A DNA stretch of 64,000 nucleotides from Elymus sibiricus. Lineage: Eukaryota; Streptophyta; Magnoliopsida; Poales; Poaceae. The stretch covers positions 159,939,062-160,003,061 of the forward strand of contig CM077676.1 of NCBI GenBank assembly GCA_039707655.1, given 5' to 3'. The stretch's first letter is position 1; each line of letters opens with the position of its first letter. This document shows positions 56,605 through 64,000 of the stretch, one piece after another. The translations under genes were made by a program, and so were the position numbers. The notes under the pieces were generated by a model. It saw nothing but the letters and a program-made list of their open reading frames with translations. It was not told the DNA's origin and did no database searches.

Positions 56605-57264
56605 ATGGCGAGGGGAAGAGGGCGCGGTCATGCCTCCGCCGCCGCGGCGAGAGCCTCTCCTCGGCTCCACGCCCATGCTTCGACTGCTGCTGTGGAAGCT
56701 GGCTCCAGCGCTCAAGGGAGGGCCGCGGCCCGTGGTCGGGGCGGCCATGGTCGGGGCGGCCATGGCGGGGCACTTGCTGCTCCGTCTTCGGCTCCTCCTC
56801 CGCCGGCAGAAGGGCACACGGAGGATACGGTGCAAGAGTTCGTCTTGGAGCTGCGCGACCGGCCACAAAGCTGGCTGCGGCTTCCTCACCCCTTTGCTAG
56901 GGAGATGGAAGGCCGCCACCTGCGCGGTTTATGGCTGCCCGTGGACGGTTGCTGCAACGGCCCGGTCTGGGTGACCGTTGAGACCTCCAACAATGGTATT
57001 AGGTACCTCACGTGCGGGTGGAAATCCTTTGCTCGTGCCTGTTGCTTAGGGCAAGGGCACCTCCTTCACTTCAGGCTAGACGGACCAGACGCGCTTGTCG
57101 TGAAGTTCTTCGGGGCTTCAGGCGCTCGTCTGGAGTGCTGCGCGGAGAGCTCGAGCGACAACGACACCGCTTCCTCCAGCAATGCTGAGGATGACGATGA
57201 TGACGGCGATGATGATGGCGCTCCGGGCGTGAAGATTGAAGGTGACAACGACGAGTCTGGCTGA
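56605..57264 (+). CDS. B3 DNA-binding-domain protein carried antisense in the gypsy element
   Basis: The intact 219-codon frame uses the first ATG after the TATA box (GGGATGGCG, G at +4). Residues 1-75 are Ala/Arg/Gly-rich with RGRGGHGRGGHGG, possibly nucleic-acid binding. Residues about 78-178 match the plant B3 fold in order and spacing: WLRLPHPFAREM, LRGLWLP, VWVTVE, IRYLTCGWKSFARACCLGQG, LLHFRLDG, ALVVKFFG. The usual GD before the last strands is GH. The tail (180-219) is Asp/Glu/Ser-rich and could activate transcription. It is closest in style to REM-type B3 proteins. AATAAA follows at 57368. It lies between integrase and the 3' LTR, opposite to gag-pol; Tat-lineage elements are known to carry extra, often antisense, ORFs there. 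Expression and binding specificity are unknown. Confidence 0.82.
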   Translation: MARGRGRGHASAAAARASPRLHAHASTAAVEAGSSAQGRAAARGRGGHGRGGHGGALAAPSSAPPPPAEGHTEDTVQEFVLELRDRPQSWLRLPHPFAREMEGRHLRGLWLPVDGCCNGPVWVTVETSNNGIRYLTCGWKSFARACCLGQGHLLHFRLDGPDALVVKFFGASGARLECCAESSSDNDTASSSNAEDDDDDGDDDGAPGVKIEGDNDESG

Positions 57265-57367
57265 TCGCCGACAACACCATCATCTGGCCTTCCGGGAACA
57301 AGCCGGGCTTCGCCTAGGTGCCCCTTTTACCCTCTTTGCACTCGATGTAAACCCTGGGGGAAGGGCC

Positions 57368-57373
57368 AATAAA
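57368..57373 (+). terminator. Polyadenylation signal of the B3 gene
   Basis: AATAAAATGTAA lies 104 bp after the stop codon, with T-rich sequence just downstream. Confidence 0.6.
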
Positions 57374-57399
57374 ATGTAATCGAGTACTTTTCTTAATGA

Positions 57400-58111
57400 A
57401 TATCTATTGTTGTCAGGCTTAGACGAATACATGCCGTTCCCCTTGTGTTATTTTGCCTTTGTATGATCGTGTTCCCTACGCTTGTTTGGAAACTTGCCAG
57501 TGCGCACACTTGCCGCGAGCGCTTCGAGGAACAGGTCCTTAGCAGCCTGCTGGAAGTGCTGCTGCCGGCAAGGCAACTTGTCGGGCCAGAATGCAGCTGC
57601 TAGACTTGCCGAACGGACTCGAGGCAAGCTAGAGCGCGGACTGATCGCAACAAGGTTCCTTCGCATGCAGGTTTCTCATACAAAGCACAGAATCGTTCAA
57701 GGGAAATCGCAGATGCAACAAGGAAAAAATTTCAAAGTTCTTCAACTTAGCTTTTCCTTGTGTTGTTTCTCTTGTTACATGAAATGATCACTTGAACGTC
57801 ATTAAAATGGTCCCCCATCTCCACTCCCCCCGGGAAACTTGGACGTGAGGGATCCTTCTGTCCTTTTAAGAAAAATAAAGAAGAGAAAAGAGTGGTTTGG
57901 GAACCTTGACGGTCCATCAGCCATCCCATACAAACTAAAGTGTAAATCACAACATCACATGCATCCATATATAAATGAATATGTACGAAGAGTTGCGAAA
58001 CACTTAGCTTTATTATGCACAGGATCTGCGCCTGGCTTTATACAAAGGGTTACAAGTCTTGCCGACAAAGCTTGTACAAAAGGGGTTGCCGGGAGGCCCG
58101 GCAACTGCGCC
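57400..58111 (-). other. Non-coding region between the B3 gene and pol
   Basis: No domain is found. It contains further CTTGCCG/CGGCAAG motifs (57500-57630) and an A/T-rich stretch. In element sense it is the 3' untranslated region after integrase. Confidence 0.5.
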
Positions 58112-61100
58112 TTATGGGTAGAACTGGTGAAGATGCTCAATATTTCATGAGTTCTGCACTGGGGTGCCATCTTCGGTCTCCAGGCGGACTGCGCCAGGCC
58201 TGGTGACTCATACTACCTGATAAGGGCCTTCCCACTTCGGCGTCAACTTGTTTGATCCCTTGGCGGACTGAACGCGCCGAAGAACAAGGTCGCCTTCCTC
58301 AAGGCTTCGGGCGTGCACTTTGCGGCTATGATAGCGGCGCAAGGCTTGCTGGTAGCGTGCAGCTTGCACAGCCGCCTGAAGACAATCCTCCTCAAGGAGC
58401 GTTGTGTCGTCTTGCCGCAGCTGCTCTTGCTCAGCTTCATCGTAAGCGAGCACTCGAGGTGACCCGTATATGAGTTCCGTGGGGAGCACCGCTTCTGCAC
58501 CATAGATTAGGGAGAAGGGTGTTTGGCTGGTAGCTCGATTTGGTGTCGTTCTGAGTGACCAAAGAACCGTCGGCAACTCATCAATCCAGCGCTTTCCACA
58601 TTTGCGCAGCCTGTCAAAGGTTCTTGTCTTGAGGCCACGCAGCACTTCAGCGTTCATCCTTTCCGCTTGGCCGTTGTTTCTCGGGTGAGCAACAGATGCA
58701 AAACAGATTTTGCCGCCAAGGTCTTGGATATACTGCATGAAGGTGCGGCTCATGAATTGTGTGCCGTTGTCGGTGATGATTCTGTTAGGAACTCCAAAAT
58801 GACAAACTAATCCTTTGAAGAATTTGACGGCCGATTGCGCTGTCACCTTTCTCACTGGCTCCACTTCAGGCCACTTTGTGAACTTGTCGATGGCGACGTA
58901 CAAGAACTCAAAGCCCCGGCAGCACGGGGGAAGGGGCCCAAGATATCGAGCCCCCAGACTGAAAAGGGCCAGGAGAGAGGGATTGTTTGGAGAGCTTGAG
59001 CTGGCTGATGTATGTTTTTCGAATGGAACTGGCATGCTTCACACTTTGTTACTAGCTCAATTGCATCCTGGAGGGCAGTGGGCCAATAGAAGCCTTGCCG
59101 GAAAGCTTTGCCGATAAGAGCCCTTGAACCTATGTGAGAGCCACATATGCCTCCATGTATCTCCGCCAACAGCTTTTGTCCATCTTCCCGGCAAATACAC
59201 TTCAATTTCACACCGTTTGGTCGCTTTCTGTATAGAATGCTATCCACAAACTGATACATACTTGACTGGCGTGCTACTTTTTCAGCTTCTTCTCGCTCAT
59301 TGGGAAGTTCCCCTGTTTGAAGGAAATGGACTATCTGCTGTGCCCATGTCGGAACTTGTGGCTCGACGACAAGGTAAAGGCATTTCTTCGGCCACGGGAG
59401 CGCTTGCTTCAGCGGCAAAAACCCGAGGTTCTGCGCGAAGCCGCTGCTCACCGACGACTGTGTCGTTGTTCCCGACAACATTCTTGCCGGCGGCTTCTGG
59501 GAGTTCTGCCGGAAAGTACTTGCCAGTATTGAACTTCCTTCTCTTACTGGCCTACGTTGATGGAGTGACTGTTGGTTGATTCAAATGGAGCACAAAAGTT
59601 CCCGGTTCCACGGGAAGCTTTTGAGCGGCACATTTTGATAGGCTATCAGCAATGCTGTTTTCTGCATGAGGGATGTGCTCTGTTTGCAACCCGTCAAAGT
59701 GTTCTTCCAATTTCCTCACTTCTTTCACATACGCTTCCATCAACGGGCTCTGGTAATCTTTGTTCACTTGTTTTACAACAAGCTGCGAGTCACCGCAGAC
59801 GATCAACTTTCTGATTCCAAGGTCCACTGCGATCCAAAGACCGGCAAGGAGTCCTTCGTACTTAGCAGTGTTGTTCGTGGCTTGCTCCCTGGGAAAGTGC
59901 ATTTGAACCACATACTTGAGGTGCTCTCCGGTGGGTGCGACGAACAGCACTCCGGCATCGGTGCCTTGCAGCGAGAAGGCACCGTCAAAGTACATGACCC
60001 ATTCTTTGGCCGCCTCTTTGCCGGGGAGAGCCGTTTCTTAGGTTTCTTCGTCTTGCGTTGGCGTCCATTCGGTGATGAACTCTGCCAAGGCCCTGCTATG
60101 AATGGTTGAAGTGCTTTCAAACTTAAGTGCAAAGCTTGACAATTCCAACGCCCACTCCACTATCCTGCTAGTTGCTTCTGGATTTCTCAAGATGCGTTGC
60201 AACGGAAAGCGGGTGACGACGGTGATCTCATGTGCTTGGAAGTAGTGATGCAGTTTTCTCGAGGCCATAAGGAGGCTGAAAAGCAGCTTCTGCATGCCAG
60301 AGTATCTTGATCTAGCCCCCTGAAGAAGGGAACTTATAAAATACACGGGTCGCTGCACCACCTTCTTCCTCGGCACCACTTGCTGATCAGCTTCACTTGC
60401 TTGCGCTGTTTTTGACTTGTCGGCGTCAGACCTTGCCGGAGAAGATTCCGGTTTGTTGATGGATGGGCTTGCCGCGGTTGCTTCCTCGTCATCGACTTCC
60501 CTCTACGCCACTAATGCAGCACTAGTCACTTGATTTGTTACCGCTACATATAGCAGCAATGGCTCTTGTGGTCTAGGCACAACTAGTGTTTGCGCGGAGG
60601 AGAGGTATCTTTTCAAATCCTGCAGCGCGGCCTCCGCTTCCGGAGTCCATTTCATTGGACCTGCCTTTTTCAAAATCTTGAAAAACGACAGGGCGTGCTC
60701 AGCAGATTTTGAAATGAACCTACTTAAGGCAGCAACACAGCCGGCAGGACGTCGTACATCCTTGACGCTTTTTGGTGCTTGAATCAGCTCAATTGCTTTG
60801 ATCTTGTCGGGATTTGCTTTAATTCTGCGTTGAGATACAAAGAATCCAAGAAGCTTGCCGGATGGAATGCCAAACACACACTTCTCGGGATTGAGCTTCA
60901 GATTGATTTTGCGCAAGTCAGCGAATGTTTCCTCTAAATCTTGGATGAGGGTTGATTTGTCCTTAGTTTTGACCACTATATCATCCATATATGCTTCCAC
61001 ATTCCTGTGCAGCTGGGGTTTAAAACCAATCTGGACTGCCCTCGCAAAGGTTGAACTGGCACTCTTTAACCCGAAAGGCATACGCACGAAGCAGTATGTG

Positions 61101-61573
61101 CCACATGGAGTAATAAATGTGGTTTTCTCCTCATCCCCCTTGGCCATGAATATCTGATGGTACCCAGAATATGCATCAAGGAAGGAGAGTAGATCACAGC
61201 CGGAAGTAGAGTCTACAATTTGATTAATGCGCGGCAAGGGGAAAGGATCTTTTGGACATGCTTTGTTGATATCAGTCTAGTCAATACAAAGTCTCCACTT
61301 CCCATTTGCTTTGCGCACCACAACTGGATTTGCCAACCAAGTTGGATGTAGTACACCTCTAACCAGACCTGCTGCCTCAAGTTTCTTGATTTCTTCGGCA
61401 ATGAATTGTTGCCGCTCCAAAGCTTGCTTCCGGATTTTCTGCTTGACGGGCTGAGCGTGGGGACAGACAACAAGGTGGTGCTCAATTACCTCCCTGGGAA
61501 CACCGGGGATGTCAGATGGTCGCCATGCGAACACATCGACATTCGCCTGCAGGAAGGCAACGAGTGCGCTTTC
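58112..61573 (-). pseudogene. Tat-like gypsy pol: RT, RNase H, second RNase H, integrase
   Basis: In minus-strand order: RT (VDVFAWRPSDIPG, WRLCID, FPLPRI, LDAYSGYHQI, catalytic YMDDIVV near 60980), the RT-linked RNase H (PLLLYVAVT, RPVYFISSLLQGARSRYS), a second RNase H with D-E-D residues (VMYFDGAFS, NTAKYEGLLAGL, VCGDSQLVVKQV), then integrase (HHCC finger with KCEACQFH; catalytic D in WGLDILGPFP, D in ITDNGTQF, E in NNGQAERMNAE). The reading continues the gag frame. Lesions: TAG 61574-61576, TAG 61277-61279, TAG 60503-60505, TAA 60038-60040, TAG 59552-59554, frameshifts near 59400-59480 and 58900, TGA 58208-58210 and TGA 58145-58147. The stop is at 58112. Confidence 0.92.
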
Positions 61574-63994
61574 CTATTTGCTGTCAAGGGCGGCACTGAT
61601 GGTGGAGGTGCCGTCCTCCCTCGCCGGCACCTTTTTGGTCACCGGTGAAGTAGCTTTGGATTTCTTACCGGTAAAGCACTCCGGCAAGTCTTCAACAGGC
61701 GCGCAGCACTCCGAAGAGGTGCGCTTCCCGGAACCCTTGCTGGAGGTCTTGCCGGACTTCTTGCTTTCCCTCTTCTTGGCGGGAGCTGGCGTCTTGGCGG
61801 CCTCCGCTGCAACCTCATCTCTGTACATCTTGTCAACGCAAATGACTGCATCTTTCTTGTCAGAGTTGATGGAAATGACACCCATCGGTCCTGGCATCTT
61901 CAACGTGTTGTAAGCATAGTGAGATGCTGCCATGAATTTTGCCAAGGCTGGGCGGCCAAGAATTCCATTGTACGGCAAAGGGATCTTGACAACGTCAAAC
62001 ACAATCTTTTCTGTTCTGTAGTTCAATTCCCCGCCAAACGTCACCGGCAATGTGATCTTTCCTTTGGGCTGGCTTCTTCCCAGGTTTACTCCTTGAAAAG
62101 TGCCTGTCTTCTCGAGCTCCTCATCGGGAATCTGCAGCCTCTTAATTACCTCTGGAGAAATCAAGTTTAGTCCGGCCCCACCATCAACTAACATTTTCGT
62201 GACCTGGAGGTTGCGAATTGTCGGCGAAACCAACAACGGCAAACACCCGACCGCAGTTGTGCGATCAGGGTGGTCCTCGGCATCGAAAATGATAGGCGTG
62301 TGTGACCACTTGAGCGGCTTTTGAGAGACCATTGCCGATTCTGCCGCGTTGACCTCACGTGCCCACTGCTTAAGTTGGCGGTGAGAGGAGTGCAAAGATG
62401 CTCCTCCGTCAACGCACATGGCCTCAGTTGCCTTCTGGAATTCGTGTTCACTCGACTCTCCGTCGTCCTCTTCTTCTTCACTTCCATCATCTTCCCCTTT
62501 CTTCTCGCGGCCTCTAGCAGGCTTTTCTTTCTGTTGCTTGGCCTTGCCGCGGCGGCCTCCTCGACCACCACGGCCCTTTTTGCCGGATCCATCGGCACCG
62601 TCTTGACCCTTCTCTTTGTCACACTTTTCATATTTAGCCTTCTGTTTCTCAACAAGGTGCTTGACTTGTCGGCACTCTTGGAGATCATGGCCTTTGGTGC
62701 GGTGAATCTTGCAGTATGGCCCATCAGACTTGCCGGCCTTCTCGTTCGCCGCCGCCTCCTGGCAAGTGGCGCATACAGCTGCCTCCTTGCCAGAGTTCTC
62801 AGTCTTGGCTTTCTTGGCGGACTCAGAGTTGCCGGAGCCTTCGACAGCCATGACAGTCTTGCTTTTGCGCTTCCTGTTGCGCTTTCGGCCCTTCTTCCTC
62901 GGAGTGGCAGCATCATCATCCTCGGAATCTACCTCGACACCAGCGTCCTCCGCAGGAAGCCTTCTTCCTTCCTCAGCGCGCGCGCACTTATCCGCCAACG
63001 TATAGAGCTCGTTGACGGTTTTGGGTAGCTTGACGTTCATCTTCTCCCGCATCCTTTGATTGCGCACGTTCGTATGGAAGGCGGCAATCATGGCTGCGGG
63101 GTGTACATCTGGGATATTGCGGTGCACGCGGCAGAATCTCTGGATGTACTTGCGTAAAGTTTCTCCATCTCTTTGCGGGATCACTTGCAGGTCGCTGGGC
63201 TGTCCAGGGGCCTTGTGGCCTCCGGTAAAGGCACCAACAAACTCGTTGCAGAGATCTGACCACGAAGAAATGGAGTTCTCCGGCAAGTTCATCAGCCAAG
63301 ACCTCACGTTGGGTTTCAGTACCAACGGGAAGTAGTTGGCAAGGATTTTCTCATCTCTTCCCCCGGCAGCTTGTACGGCAATTGTGTAGATGCCCAGAAA
63401 CTCTGCCGGGTTCAGCTTGCCATCATACTTTTCTGGTACTTCTGGCTTGAAGGCTCGAACGGACGGCCATCGGACTTGCCGCAGCTCACGGGTGAAGGCA
63501 GGACATCCAACCTCGTAAGGTAGATACCCGCAAACCCCTGGCGCAGGCTCATCAACGATGGGGCCGTTGCGCGTGTCGGATTGATGGCGCGCCTCCCGAC
63601 GCCGTTCGATGGTGGTGCAGGCGTCTTCTGCCCGCCTGTCTCGCAGCACTTGCCGCTGATCTTGCCGCGCTCGCGGATCCGAAGAGGCCATCGACACCTC
63701 GTCGGGCTCGAAGGATCGTCGAGCTTGCTGCGGTTGTTGGCGTTGCTGCTACTGAGATTGTTGCCACTGGGGCGATTGCACCGTTAGCGCAGCACCGTCA
63801 ATGCGGCCACCAACTGGGGTTGCTGGTGCTATTTGCGGACACCGTGAGGTCTCCGCTTGCTGTGATTTGCTGGCCTCGGCAAACCCAATCAAGCTTTGGA
63901 TGGTGGCTCTCCACTCATCCATCTTCTTTGTCGCTGGAGGGAAGTTCAGCAGCATCTGGGCTCGCGCCATTGCTTCTGCCACCGTGGCTGGCAT
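61574..63994 (-). pseudogene. Tat-like gypsy gag and protease
   Basis: The frame opens at an ATG at 63994 (MPATVAEAMARAQML), close to the edge, so the true start may lie outside. A TAG at 63749-63751 follows a Gln-rich stretch; the frame is then open for 707 codons. The retrotransposon gag core (YDGKLNPAEFLGIYTIAVQA, PENSISSWSDLCNEFVGAF, LRKYIQRFCRV) is followed by a basic Lys/Arg-rich region and one knuckle-like CKIHRTKGHDLQEC. The aspartic protease has MLVDGGAGLNLISPE, with the active-site D of the D(S/G)G triad near 62195, and ILGRPALAKF. Pol follows in the same frame after a TAG. The expected product is a single Gag-Pol polyprotein. Confidence 0.9.
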
Positions 63995-64000
63995 GGCCGG

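Larger units (their letters stand above)
55073..64000 (-). mobile_element. Tat-lineage Ty3/gypsy retrotransposon, 3' LTR to gag, continues past edge
   Basis: The left end is the 3' LTR (55073-55944). To its right, in minus-strand sense and reading backwards, come a 3' region with an antisense B3 gene (56.5-57.4 kb), then integrase, a second RNase H, RNase H/RT, protease and gag to the window edge. The second, DED-type RNase H after the RT-linked one is diagnostic of the Tat group. The polyprotein is decayed by about ten lesions. It inserted into the LTR at 53851. Confidence 0.9.

Noticed and set aside
61574..61576. In-frame TAG between gag-protease and RT as a programmed readthrough site
   Set aside because: Other gag-pol positions in the same copy also carry premature TAG, TAA or TGA, and this lineage normally has an open gag-pol frame. 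A point mutation is simpler.

Overview
The window looks like intergenic DNA from a grass of the wheat tribe (Triticeae). Nearly everything recognisable is transposable-element DNA of kinds typical of those genomes: Stowaway-type MITE ends, a Harbinger-like element, two full-length L1-like LINEs, an RTE-like LINE fragment, a tRNA-derived SINE, CACTA-like subterminal repeats, copia and gypsy elements, and several LTRs starting TGATACGTCTCC. I see no convincing single-copy host gene. The one long, undamaged, clearly domain-bearing reading frame is a B3-domain gene carried inside a gypsy element.

Layout. 1-6131: mostly unassigned DNA with two Stowaway fragments, a foldback repeat, a duplicated promoter-like stretch and a GC-rich retroposon-like segment. 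6132-7391: an internally deleted copia element with its 5-bp target duplication still intact. 9803-12270: a Harbinger-like element flanked by TAA that carries only a broken Myb/SANT ORF1. 12720-19595: a LINE on the minus strand (LINE-A) with a U6 snRNA fragment at its 5' end. 20184-28297: a second LINE on the plus strand (LINE-B) with a perfect 16-bp target duplication. 28.3-34 kb: AT-rich repeats, a cluster of alternating inverted 9-mers, a SINE with target duplication, and another GC-rich retroposon-like segment. 34.0-38.4 kb: an RTE-like reverse transcriptase fragment split by a solo LTR, then a second solo LTR of the same family in the opposite orientation. 39.3-42.5 kb: a CACTA-like terminus with several tandem arrays. 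43.2-51.7 kb: a non-autonomous LTR retrotransposon in an internal-LTR-internal-LTR arrangement. 51.8-52.3 kb: a small broken ORF homologous to an extra 5' ORF of LINE-B. 53.9-55.1 kb: an LTR interrupted by a Tat-lineage gypsy element (55073 to beyond the right edge, minus strand).

The Tat-like gypsy element is the most interesting unit. Its gag-protease-RT-RNase H-second RNase H-integrase coding region on the minus strand is decayed by stops and frameshifts. Between integrase and the 3' LTR, on the opposite strand, it carries an intact 219-codon B3-domain ORF with its own TATA box and AATAAA signal. Other points worth following are the small LINE-associated protein seen twice (20644-21132 and 51817-52296) and the inverted U6 fragment inside the putative target duplication of LINE-A.

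All identifications are by eye from motifs and reading frames. Family names are given only to superfamily or lineage level.
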